DNA from: Deltaproteobacteria bacterium
Lineage (GTDB): Bacteria; Desulfobacterota; Binatia; UBA1149; JAJCZL01
Length of the DNA stretch: 64,000 nt
Direction of reading: 5' to 3'
NCBI GenBank assembly: GCA_029262415.1
Contig: JAJCZL010000007.1
Coordinates: 17,041-81,040, forward strand
Shown: positions 49,129 to 56,616 of the stretch, piece after piece
How the letters are laid out: each line of letters begins with the position of its first letter
Numbering within the stretch: position 1 is the first letter of the stretch
Translations under genes and position numbers: made by a program
The notes under the pieces: generated by a model
What the model saw: only the letters and a program-made list of their open reading frames with translations
What the model was told of the DNA's origin: nothing
Database searches by the model: none

Positions 49129-50643
49129 ATGGAAACAACCGAGATGAAGAAGCGCATTCTTGTGACCGGTGCGTCCGGATACGTTGGCGGTCGCCTTCTG
49201 AGGCGGCTGGAGGAGCGTGGGCTCCTCGTGCGCTGCCTCGCGCGCCGACCGGAGTTCCTTGCCGGCCAGGTCGGCGCTGGGACGGAGGTTGTCGAGGGAG
49301 ACGTGCTGCGTGAGGAAACCTTAGCTGCGGCGCTCGAAGGCGTGCACACCGCCTACTACCTGGTTCACTCGATGGGCAGTACGAGCGAGGAAGGCTTCGA
49401 GGCTCAGGACCGGATGGGCGCGGACAACTTCGCCCGCGCCGCGCGCGCCGCGGGCGTGCGCCGGATCGTCTATCTAGGGGGCTTGGGTGACGAGGATGCC
49501 GATCTCTCGCCCCACCTGCGCAGCCGCCACGAAGTCGGACGCGCGCTGCGCGCCTCGGGCGTGCCCGTGATCGAGTTCCGCGCCTCGATCGTGATCGGAT
49601 CTGGTAGCCTCTCGTTCGAGATGCTGTGTGCGCTGGTCGAGAGGTTGCCGGTGATGGTGACGCCGCGGTGGGTGCGCGTCAGTGCACAGCCCATAGCGAT
49701 CGGGGACCTTCTGGCCTATCTCGAGGCGGCTTTAGATCTGGAGACCGACGAATCCCGTATCTACGAGATCGGTGGAGCCGAGCGCGTCTCCTATGGCGAT
49801 CTCATGCGCGAGTATGCGCGACTGCGGCAGCTACGCCGCGTCATGGTTCCGGTTCCCGTGCTGACGCCGCGACTCAGCAGCCTCTGGCTGGGATTAGTCA
49901 CGCCACTGTACGCGCGGGTGGGGCGCGTCCTCGTCGAGAGCATCTGCCACGAGACGGTGGTTCACGATGACCGTGCCCGCCGAGACTTCACAGTCGAACC
50001 GATGGGCGTGCAAGAGGCGCTAGCGAGCGCACTGGCAAACGAGGATCGCGAGTTTGCAGAGACGCGGTGGTCCGATTCGATGTCGGTGGGTGGTGCCGAC
50101 CCGGGCCTATTCGCCGGCTACGGGGGAGTGCGCCGAGGACGGCGCCTCCTTGATTCGCGGAAGTGCGAGTTGGCTGTGTCCGCTTCGGAAGCTTTTGCTC
50201 CAATCCGCCGTATTGGAGGCGGCACCGGCTGGTATGCCCACGACTGGCTCTGGCGTGCGCGCGGCTTCATCGATTTGCTCGTTGGAGGTGTTGGAGTGCG
50301 TCGGGGGCGGCGTGACCCCGAGCAGTTGCGCGTGGGCGACACCGTGGACTGGTGGCGCGTCGAAACCTACGAGCCCGACCGTCTTCTCCTAATGCGGGCC
50401 GAGATGAAACTGCCCGGTCGCGCCTGGCTCGAGTTCGAAGTGCAGCCGAACGATCGCGGATGCACGGTTCGACAGACGGCAGTCTTTGATCCCAGCGGTC
50501 TACTCGGTCTCTTCTATTGGTACGCAATCTATCCGCTACACGCGGCGGTCTTCCGCGGTATGCTTGCAGGAATCGCGCGAGCGGCGCGGCGCGAGGGCGG
50601 CGGTCGCGGCGTCGTCGGTGCCCGCGACTTGCTTCGACCGTGA
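49129..50643 (+). CDS. NAD(P)-binding SDR with C-terminal DUF2867 domain
   Basis: The ATG at 49129 gives 504 residues; an ATG at 49144 is an alternative. Residues 5-290 form an atypical extended SDR: KRILVTGASGYVGGRLLRRLEERG, VEGDVLREETLAAALEGVHTAYYLVHSMGS, RIVYLGGLG, VIEFRASIVIGSGSLSFEM. Residues about 350-495 form a DUF2867-type START-like domain (CELAVSASEAFAPIRRIGGGTGWYAHDWLWRARGFIDLLVGGVG, VDWWRVETYEPDRLLLMRAEMKLPGRAWLEFEV). Such proteins commonly lie next to photolyase genes. It is the last gene before the right attachment repeat. Substrate unknown. Confidence 0.85.
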   Translation: METTEMKKRILVTGASGYVGGRLLRRLEERGLLVRCLARRPEFLAGQVGAGTEVVEGDVLREETLAAALEGVHTAYYLVHSMGSTSEEGFEAQDRMGADNFARAARAAGVRRIVYLGGLGDEDADLSPHLRSRHEVGRALRASGVPVIEFRASIVIGSGSLSFEMLCALVERLPVMVTPRWVRVSAQPIAIGDLLAYLEAALDLETDESRIYEIGGAERVSYGDLMREYARLRQLRRVMVPVPVLTPRLSSLWLGLVTPLYARVGRVLVESICHETVVHDDRARRDFTVEPMGVQEALASALANEDREFAETRWSDSMSVGGADPGLFAGYGGVRRGRRLLDSRKCELAVSASEAFAPIRRIGGGTGWYAHDWLWRARGFIDLLVGGVGVRRGRRDPEQLRVGDTVDWWRVETYEPDRLLLMRAEMKLPGRAWLEFEVQPNDRGCTVRQTAVFDPSGLLGLFYWYAIYPLHAAVFRGMLAGIARAARREGGGRGVVGARDLLRP

Positions 50644-50903
50644 TGCGGCCTGGTACGACTTTACGAGTCCAACGACCGCGGCACGGATCGGCACGGGCAA
50701 ATCGGGCCATGCATCAACGACAGACTGCCAATCGGCGTCACCCAGCGCCTCGCCATGCCCAATTCTAGTACAACGAGCAGTACAACGAGCCTCTTCGCTC
50801 GAACCCGTATCCTTTATAGATAGAGTACTTACAGAATCGCGGACGCGGGTTCGATTCCCCCGCCCCACTTTTTGGGGTCTGTGACAGAGGTGGCCATCGC
50901 CCT
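50644..50903. other. Island right end, non-coding
   Basis: The 260-base stretch holds a tandem copy of AGTACAACGAGC (twice, about 50767-50790), a CGAGC/GCTCG hairpin, the right attachment repeat (50840-50861) and a CCCCA/TGGGG hairpin right after it. No credible gene is seen in it. Confidence 0.5.
50840..50861 (+). repeat. Right attachment repeat of the island
   Basis: CGGACG, one variable base, GGGTTCGATTCCCCC: the same as the ssrA 3' region at 35057-35078 with a single mismatch. After it the sequence continues GCCCCAC, compared with CGCCTCCACC in ssrA, so a few more bases match if short gaps are allowed. This is what remains of the original ssrA 3' end, or the integration copy of it. Confidence 0.7.
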
Positions 50904-51503
50904 TTACTTGCCGAGGCGGAGATACTTGGCTTGTATATAGCTGAGCTTAACACCGACGATGAGAACGCCGATGGTCTTCCCGTCGGTCACGACCGGCACG
51001 GAGATCTGCACGCTGTTGACTTGCGAACTTTCGTCGAATTCGACTGAGCCGATATAGACCTTCCCTTCGCCCGCGTTGAACGCTTCGGACCACTTCTTCT
51101 CGTCGCCCTGCCAATAATCCGTCGTCGGCGGATAAGCCGCGACGGTGGCGCCATTTCGATCAGTCAAAAACATCTCACTGTAGATCGACCGATTGAAATC
51201 AACGAGAGTTTGGAAATAGTGTCCTAACTCATTTTGCTGCAGAGCCTTCTTGAGAGGCGTCATTTCCTTAGTAGCCATCCAAGCTTTGTCGAGTTGCTTG
51301 ATTTCTTCCAAAGACTGGCCTTTCGCATTGTGCTTATGAACCGCGTCGATTAACGTCGGGTTGGCGGCAAGTTCGCGAACGTCCTCTACTTTGTTTCTAA
51401 GGAGCCTGGCAAGGCGGGCTTGCGATAGAGTGGCGTAGGTCGGCGTAGCGCCGACCACGACTAAACCCAAACCCAAACATGCATAGACCACCCTGCCCAA
51501 CAT
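50904..51503 (-). CDS. Exported PDC/cache-like sensor domain protein
   Basis: The ATG at 51503 (AGAGGA six bases upstream) gives 199 residues. After a signal peptide (to about residue 26, TYA) the sequence is mostly helical (SQARLARLLRNKVEDVRELAANPTLIDAVHKHN) and then has YSEMFLTDRNGATVAAYPPTTDYWQGDEKKWSEAF and VQISVPVVTDGKTIGVLIVGVKLSYI, the ligand-binding loop and strand pair of PDC (dCACHE-like) sensor domains. No kinase or chemotaxis domain follows, so it is a stand-alone periplasmic sensor or binding protein. Codon use looks lower in GC than in neighbours. Confidence 0.7.
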   Translation of the reverse strand: MLGRVVYACLGLGLVVVGATPTYATLSQARLARLLRNKVEDVRELAANPTLIDAVHKHNAKGQSLEEIKQLDKAWMATKEMTPLKKALQQNELGHYFQTLVDFNRSIYSEMFLTDRNGATVAAYPPTTDYWQGDEKKWSEAFNAGEGKVYIGSVEFDESSQVNSVQISVPVVTDGKTIGVLIVGVKLSYIQAKYLRLGK

Positions 51504-51506
51504 CAC

Positions 51507-51933
51507 CGTTCCTCTCGTATCACCTCGGCTCCACCCCCCGCCTCGCGGATCAAACTAAGAGTTTGATTATAGCTCCCCGATTCTAGCACCTAAATATCGG
51601 GCCGATCGGCAAAATAGCTTTCCCCTTGTCCGCAGTCCAGCAATCACAGGAATCGCTCCCGTTTCCTGGCAGAAAAGTCCGTGCACGCCATTACCAACAA
51701 ACGAACGCTGGAGGCGTTAGGCAAGACAATAGGCCGATCCACTCGTCCTGCCGGGTACTGACATCCACTGCGCCGACTTCACGCGCCCGGTTGGGGGAGC
51801 ATTCGCGTGAGTCGTAGCGTGCGTGGAACTCGCGCGGCGACCGCTCCCCGTTGCGCGCAAGTCGTCTGATTCGAATGCGCAGCAAGCCCCGATCCTGCGC
51901 TCGGTTTCAAAATGGACGCGCGACTCTATAAGT
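51507..51933. other. Non-coding stretch, nothing recognised
   Basis: The 427 bases between the PDC-domain gene and the cyclase remnant contain no frame with protein-like features. The first 120 bases are AT-richer, with AACTAAGAGTTTGATTATAGC which could carry the promoter of the leftward PDC gene. Confidence 0.3.
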
Positions 51934-52330
51934 GTGGGCTACGTGACCGGATCCCGAGACCAGCGCCAGATCCTTGCGATCATGTTCACCGACGTGGTCG
52001 GCTACACAGCTCTGACCGAGCGTGACGAAGGTGCGGCCTTGCGTGTGCGTGCGCAACACCGCGATCTAGTCCGCACTTTGGTCGAGCAATTCGAAGGCGA
52101 ATTGATCGACGCCACCGGTGATGAGTCGTTTTCTATTTTTCCGAGCGCGTTGCGCGCCGTCGACTGCGCGTTGGCGTTGCAGGGAGCCTTACGCAGCTAT
52201 CCTGGCATGCGGCTGCGGATCGGACTGCACCTCGGCGACGTGATCCGTCGCGACGGCGAGGTCGTGGGCGTCAACGTCGCGGCACGCATCCGCCCGGGCC
52301 GGCGTGATGCTTAGCGCGATAGGCGTCGTC
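51934..52330 (+). pseudogene. Truncated, frameshifted class III nucleotidyl cyclase
   Basis: The frame from a GTG at 51934 gives RQILAIMFTDVVGYTALTER (catalytic metal Asp region), FEGELIDATGDESFSIFPSA (second metal site GDE), LRIGLHLGDVIRRDGEVVGVNVAARI (Asn/Arg motif) and then stops at 52314. From about 52290 another frame reads AGVMLSAI, as expected for the continuing cyclase strand, so a frameshift is present just after ARI. No remaining C-terminal part exists; the convergent HNH gene runs into the site. The fragment lacks the last third of the catalytic domain. Confidence 0.65.
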
Positions 52331-54433
52331 GTCTGTGACAATCAACGGCGTAGCTGTTTCGGCTTTGCCGTTTACGCCCAACTGCCAATGAATACTCCTG
52401 TTCGCGTCACCCGCAGCGCGAACGACGCCACCGTGGATGCCGCGCAGGTGATGCCAGGCGCAGATCGCTACGCGATTGCCGCGCTGGTTGCCGCCGCCGT
52501 GAGAGCGAAACACGATGTGGTGTTCGTGCAGGTTGCGCCGCGAGCTGCACGCCGGTACGCGGCAGCGCCAGCCGTCTCGATCGAAGATGGGGTTGCGGTG
52601 GCGTGGTACGTCGGACCAAACCTCCAGCGCGTGGCGTAGTATCCGTTCGAAAGCGCGGTGTGGTGCCTCCAGGCCCACGCGAAACGTCTCGATCGCGTCG
52701 CAGGCAAGTGAAATAACCGAGGCCGGTCCACGGATTCGCAGCGCGGCCGAAACTTCTTGCCCGTGAGACAAGATCCGGTCGGCTGTGGCCTCGCCGTAGT
52801 GCGAACAGATATGCCGCCTGAGTTCTTCGTCGGCTGAGCAGTTGAGTGCAGCACCTGACGGTGGCGGTCCCACGCGTACTAGAAAGGAGGTTCGGTCGTG
52901 AATGTCGCGTGCCCAGGAGACCTCATCGATCAGTCGTCGCACGGTTACTTCGCGGGCACGCTGCGTCCATGCCTTGGCGGTTTGTTCAGCGGCGACCGGC
53001 AACAACGCGATGGCGCGCACCCACGAAAGCTTGCCGTCGCGGTATGCGTCGGCGATCAGCCCGCGACGCTCAGAAAACGCGCCGACAAGTTGTACGAGTG
53101 TGCGTGCCTTACGTGGCGAGATGCCGATGCGTTCGGTCACATAGGAGGACAGCGAGGTGTAGCCGAGGTGGCGGTGCAGCCGTAGCCGCGTGAAGGTGTG
53201 CAGGAGCTTACCCATCTGATAGTCGATCGACTGCATAGCACCTAGAATCGCGCGGAGTTTGCAGTCGAGGTTTTGCGGGTTGCAGGGGTCCTGGTCGTCG
53301 TCCTCGCCTGCGTCGCTGGGAGCCGCGGCCGCCGCGGATGCACCGCGTGCGAAATCGGCGGAAGGCGAGTGGGGTGAAATCTGCTCGCGCATTGCCGCGC
53401 GTTCTTGGTCGGTAAATTCATGACAGGCATCGCTAACTGCTCCGTTCGTGTCGCTGTCGGCATGCAATAACCCGCCGTTGTATGCGTGTGGGGCGAGGGA
53501 GCCGTCGGCTCGAACGGCGCGAACGGTAGCGTCGAGCCCGCGATGCTGCGGTCTTGGTGCTAAGGTGCTGTCGGCTCCGTCGACACCGGCACTTGTTCCC
53601 TGGATCGTTTGTTCGGCACGGAATGGTCGTGCTGATAGCGCCTCGGCGGCAACGAGTTCGAGCGTCTGCCAGCCGCCGAGAGGGCTGCCGGCTGTGCGTG
53701 AAGCGAGCTCGCAGGTTTGCCGCCAAAGCGAGAGGAGCGCGGGCTTACAGGGCAGGTTGAGCTCGACGTGCGGCTCGGAGTCTGCGTCGTCGATAAGATC
53801 AGTTTCGGGTTGCGATGAAGGCGAAGCCCCGCCGAGTTCTGCGCGGCGCGCGAGCTCGAGCGCGACTGCACGATCTACCTCAGCGACCGTCAAGGTCGAA
53901 GCGCGCCGGACCCACCACGTCGTTAGCGTTGTTGAGGCTTGTGCGTCTGTGTCGACCAGCCGTGCCAGCGCGCGCAACTTAGACCACGACAGCCGACCCT
54001 CGCGGAAGGCCGACTCGAGGTTCGGCGCGTTATCGAGTGCGCGTGCAACTTGTGCGGCCACTTGAAGTTCTCGCGCAGAAATACCGAGCCGCTCGGCGGT
54101 GTAGTCACGCAGTCGTGCGAAGCCGAGGCGGTGGTACCCGCGCCGTTCTAGTAGAGACCGGGAATGGCGGCCGAGTTGTACGCGGCACGCCGCTTCGCGG
54201 CCGCCGAGCTTCTGCAGTGCGGCGTCGATGACCAGGGCGGCATCGTCGCGGAAGATGTGACGAATTTCGTCGGGGGCGGGCGGCTCGAGCAACGCTGGGT
54301 CGATGAACTCATCGGGTTGCTCGGGATGGCGCCAAGCCGCAGCGTCCGGTTCGTTGGCGCTGTGATGCGCGTCGAACCGCTCATCCAAAGGTTCGGCCGG
54401 GGCCGGTGAGATGCTGAGTTGTGATTCGTCCAT
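52271..54433 (-). CDS. Large HNH endonuclease-type protein (DUF222/13E12-like)
   Basis: The ATG at 54433 gives 720 residues; an in-frame extension of 24 residues is possible. Two similar helical units, each with a GYHRLGF/GYTSLSS start, ERLGIS and a GRLSWSKLRAL or GKLSWVRAIALL segment, lie at about residues 95-200 and 430-535. Between them is a variable linker with acidic and Gly-rich sequence. The C-terminus has an HNH nuclease motif: RDGWRCRVPACSSRRNLHEHHIVFRSHGGGNQRGNRVAICAWHH. Such DUF222/HNH proteins are numerous in actinobacteria and in some deltaproteobacterial lineages and are of unknown role, possibly selfish. It overlaps the decayed cyclase gene by 44 bases. Confidence 0.8.
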   Translation of the reverse strand: MDESQLSISPAPAEPLDERFDAHHSANEPDAAAWRHPEQPDEFIDPALLEPPAPDEIRHIFRDDAALVIDAALQKLGGREAACRVQLGRHSRSLLERRGYHRLGFARLRDYTAERLGISARELQVAAQVARALDNAPNLESAFREGRLSWSKLRALARLVDTDAQASTTLTTWWVRRASTLTVAEVDRAVALELARRAELGGASPSSQPETDLIDDADSEPHVELNLPCKPALLSLWRQTCELASRTAGSPLGGWQTLELVAAEALSARPFRAEQTIQGTSAGVDGADSTLAPRPQHRGLDATVRAVRADGSLAPHAYNGGLLHADSDTNGAVSDACHEFTDQERAAMREQISPHSPSADFARGASAAAAAPSDAGEDDDQDPCNPQNLDCKLRAILGAMQSIDYQMGKLLHTFTRLRLHRHLGYTSLSSYVTERIGISPRKARTLVQLVGAFSERRGLIADAYRDGKLSWVRAIALLPVAAEQTAKAWTQRAREVTVRRLIDEVSWARDIHDRTSFLVRVGPPPSGAALNCSADEELRRHICSHYGEATADRILSHGQEVSAALRIRGPASVISLACDAIETFRVGLEAPHRAFERILRHALEVWSDVPRHRNPIFDRDGWRCRVPACSSRRNLHEHHIVFRSHGGGNQRGNRVAICAWHHLRGIHGGVVRAAGDANRSIHWQLGVNGKAETATPLIVTDDDAYRAKHHAGPGGCVPRR

Positions 54434-55116
54434 ACCGATAACGAAAAGCAGAGGTCGCGCTGTAATCAGTGGGGCGAATGTAATACGAAAGTGTGGTCGT
54501 GGCAAGGGATATCAACGCAGAATATCACCGACCGACGTAGACGATGACAGCTGTGTAATAAGAAACCGGTCAGGACAACCGAGAACGCAGCATCGGCGGC
54601 GTTAAAGCCGCGCCCGCCCGCCGCCCGCGCCCGCCCGCGCCCGCCCGCCGCCCGTGATCCCGCTGATTCGGTTGAGGGTGAGGGGGAGGATGGCGTCGGA
54701 GACGCCGATTGGCAGCAGCGTGCGCAGACGCAGCGTCCGCATCTGCTGCGGCCGACCGGCCTACGTGCTTCTCCTCTTCTTGAGCGTCGGCCCCCCCTTT
54801 TGCGCACGTCGGTACGGTGTAGTTAGAAGCTGGGTTAGAGCCATCGAAGTTGAGAATCCGCTTCTCATGATTCGGAATTCCCGGGTGCAGCAATCTGTTC
54901 CACCGGCAACATAGGTGGGAAAGTGCAGGGGTTAGGCGCTGCCCTCGTTTGAGTGAGTTTTGCGCGTGGAGCGGTCGGGAAACATGAGCTTCCGACTAGG
55001 TGCGCGGCACAAGAACCTTGTTTGCTCCCGAAGCGGATTCTCCGCTAGGATCGACACTGGCGCGAGCTACGTAGTGTAGCGGATTCGCGCACACCTACTG
55101 ACAGCCGAGGAATTTG
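54434..55116. other. Non-coding stretch with GC-rich low-complexity tract
   Basis: The 683 bases between the HNH gene and the dockerin/cytochrome gene contain no supported gene. A tract at about 54609-54654 is built from CGCCCGCCCG and CGCCCGCCCGCCGCCCG units on the plus strand. ORFs across it on either strand are composed of Arg/Gly/Ala/Pro and look like compositional artefacts. Confidence 0.4.
54609..54654. repeat. GC-only low-complexity tract
   Basis: The 46-base tract contains only G and C, arranged as CGCCC and CGCCG units. It cannot be attributed to codon bias because no convincing gene covers it. Confidence 0.6.
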
Positions 55117-56184
55117 ATGACCATGAGACACCTACTCTATATCGCTATGCTTGCAGCCTTCGCTTGTGCTCCTTCTCTTGCTTTAGCCTCCGAGTGCGGG
55201 CGTCCGGTGAGCACGGGGCCGATCCCTGGAGCCGTCGATTCGCTCTATATCCTTCAGTCTGCTGTTGGGGCCAGGGATTGCCGGCTCGATGAGTGCGATA
55301 TCAATTCAGACTGCCGCATCAGTGTATCCGACGCGCTCGGAGTACTGCGCTCGGCTGTGGGAGACGACGGAATCAAAATTGATTGCAAGAGCGAGTGCCC
55401 GACGATTGTTCGTTGCGGCGCTGAAGACGCGCCGATGTGTAACGGTACCTGTCCTGCCGATTACGCATGTATGGCGGTCGACGACGACGGCGAAGACCAC
55501 GACGACCGCGTCACGATCTGCCACCTACCTCCGGGAAATCTGAGCAACGGCCGGACACTCGTCCTCGGCGAGTCGGCTGTTTCGGCCCACCTGCGCCACG
55601 GCGATGGACTCGGTCCGTGCGAAGACCTGAATATGGCGATAATCGCTTCCTCGCGCGGCGGTGACAATGGATACCATGAAGACGGTGACAGCGACCGTGA
55701 CGGTGATGACGCGAACAAGGGAGACCGTGACGACGACGATGGCGACTGCGTCTGCGTGCCGATCACGATAACCACCAGCACGACTGTGGATGAGGCGACG
55801 ACCACGACAATGGGGCCGACCACCACGACATCGACGATGGCATCGACGACCACGACATCGATGATCGCATCGACGACCACGACGATGGGACCCACGACCA
55901 CGATGGCGCCTACTACCACCACCACGACGACCACGACGATGGCATCGACGACCACGACCACCATGGGGCCGAGCGCTGCGGCCGGTCAGGCGATCTACGA
56001 CACTAGGTGCGGGTTCTGCCACGGAGCAGGCGCGCACGATACGACGAACGATTCGGGCGGGACCATCGCCAACAGGGGTTCGCGCCTGGTAAACAATCTC
56101 GGCGCCCTCAGTGGGCGGATGCAGGGCATCACCCTTACCAGTGCCGAGATCGCCGATCTGCGTGCCTTCTTCAACACGTTGTAG
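55117..56184 (+). CDS. Exported dockerin-like / Thr-rich stalk / cytochrome c fusion
   Basis: The ATG at 55117 (GAGG six bases upstream) gives 355 residues. A signal peptide (to about residue 25, ALA) is followed by dockerin-like repeats (VDSLYILQSAVGARDC and CDINSDCRISVSDALGVLRSAVG), a Cys-rich segment, and a CHLPPGNLSNGRTLVLGESA, VSAHLRHGDGLGPC unit. An acidic Asp/Gly region and a Thr-rich stalk (about residues 225-285) lead to a C-terminal mono-haem cytochrome domain with CGFCHGAG near 298 and GRMQGITLTSAEIADLRAFFNTL. The stalk suggests cell-surface display of a haem domain. The gene is followed by a leftward DUF6122 remnant. Confidence 0.8.
   Translation: MTMRHLLYIAMLAAFACAPSLALASECGRPVSTGPIPGAVDSLYILQSAVGARDCRLDECDINSDCRISVSDALGVLRSAVGDDGIKIDCKSECPTIVRCGAEDAPMCNGTCPADYACMAVDDDGEDHDDRVTICHLPPGNLSNGRTLVLGESAVSAHLRHGDGLGPCEDLNMAIIASSRGGDNGYHEDGDSDRDGDDANKGDRDDDDGDCVCVPITITTSTTVDEATTTTMGPTTTTSTMASTTTTSMIASTTTTMGPTTTMAPTTTTTTTTTMASTTTTTMGPSAAAGQAIYDTRCGFCHGAGAHDTTNDSGGTIANRGSRLVNNLGALSGRMQGITLTSAEIADLRAFFNTL
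55790..55975 (+). repeat. Thr-codon repeat tract inside the cytochrome fusion gene
   Basis: The Thr-rich linker is coded by imperfect DNA repeats of units such as GATGGCATCGACGACCACGA, with three or more near-copies and runs of ACGACCACG. Such tracts change length easily by slippage, so stalk length may vary between strains. Confidence 0.6.
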
Positions 56185-56240
56185 AACCAAGGAGGCCCCA
56201 GCGGCGGCGGCGCTACCCCTGGGGCCCGTTCTGCAGCTAC

Positions 56241-56582
56241 CTACCAGCGGTTGCTGACGTACCAGACGCCGCTGGCGGCCATGCAGTCGAGCGAATCCAG
56301 CGCGATGTGGATCACCAGACCCAATCCGATCAGCCGGGTGCGCGCAGGCAACGTCAGCGCGACATATGATGCTACAGCCATGGGGCTGTGCAGCGGATGG
56401 AACCCCACGCTACAGCGCCCTGGGTCGTAGATCGGCACGGCCGCCAGGTGATCGAGGTCGATAGCCATCATCGCGATCATGACCAGGTAGCTCGCGCGCC
56501 AGTTACTCCGGAACAACACTAGGGCTGCTAGGAGCGGGACGAGTAGGTGAAATGCTATATGTGTGATGGCGTTGATCCGGGG
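56241..56582 (-). pseudogene. DUF6122-like membrane protein, apparently without a start codon
   Basis: The last 92 codons contain MLFRSNWRASYLVMIAMMAIDLDHLAAVPIYDPGRCSVGFHPLHSPMAVASYVALTLP, with the IDLDHLLAxPIYDPxRCSIGFHPLH core of DUF6122-type metal-dependent hydrolase-like membrane proteins. The homologous frame continues upstream as INAITHIAFHLLVPLLAALVLFRS to a TAG at 56585-56583, but no ATG, GTG or TTG precedes the conserved histidine helix. The first usable start, a GTG at 56519, would remove the AFHLL part. I read it as a decayed or 5'-mutated gene. Confidence 0.6.
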
Positions 56583-56616
56583 CTACGCGCCGCGCTGGTG
56601 ACCGTGGACGTCTCAG

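Larger units (their letters stand above)
35057..50861. mobile_element. Genomic island integrated in ssrA (about 15.8 kb)
   Basis: Bounded by 22-base direct repeats of the ssrA 3' end, with an integrase gene next to the tmRNA as first gene. Contents in order: broken integrase, CDF-like transporter and ArsR-type regulator (leftward), exported small protein, outer membrane factor, adaptor, RND pump, P-II-like protein, a small gene, chalcone-isomerase-like, SOUL, hydrolase fragment, photolyase, DUF523-DUF1722, acyltransferase, and DUF2867-type SDR. No conjugation, replication or phage gene is seen. With the integrase broken, the island should no longer be able to excise by itself. Confidence 0.7.

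Noticed and set aside
50765..50953. Leftward reading frame with AGESNPRPRF, resembling annotated hypothetical proteins
   Set aside because: This peptide text is a known artefact of translating tRNA/tmRNA T-arm sequence; the DNA is the right attachment repeat of the island.
54466..54914. Reading frames on both strands over the GC-only tract
   Set aside because: Composition is dominated by Arg, Gly, Ala and Pro from low-complexity DNA, with no domain, RBS or conserved neighbour.
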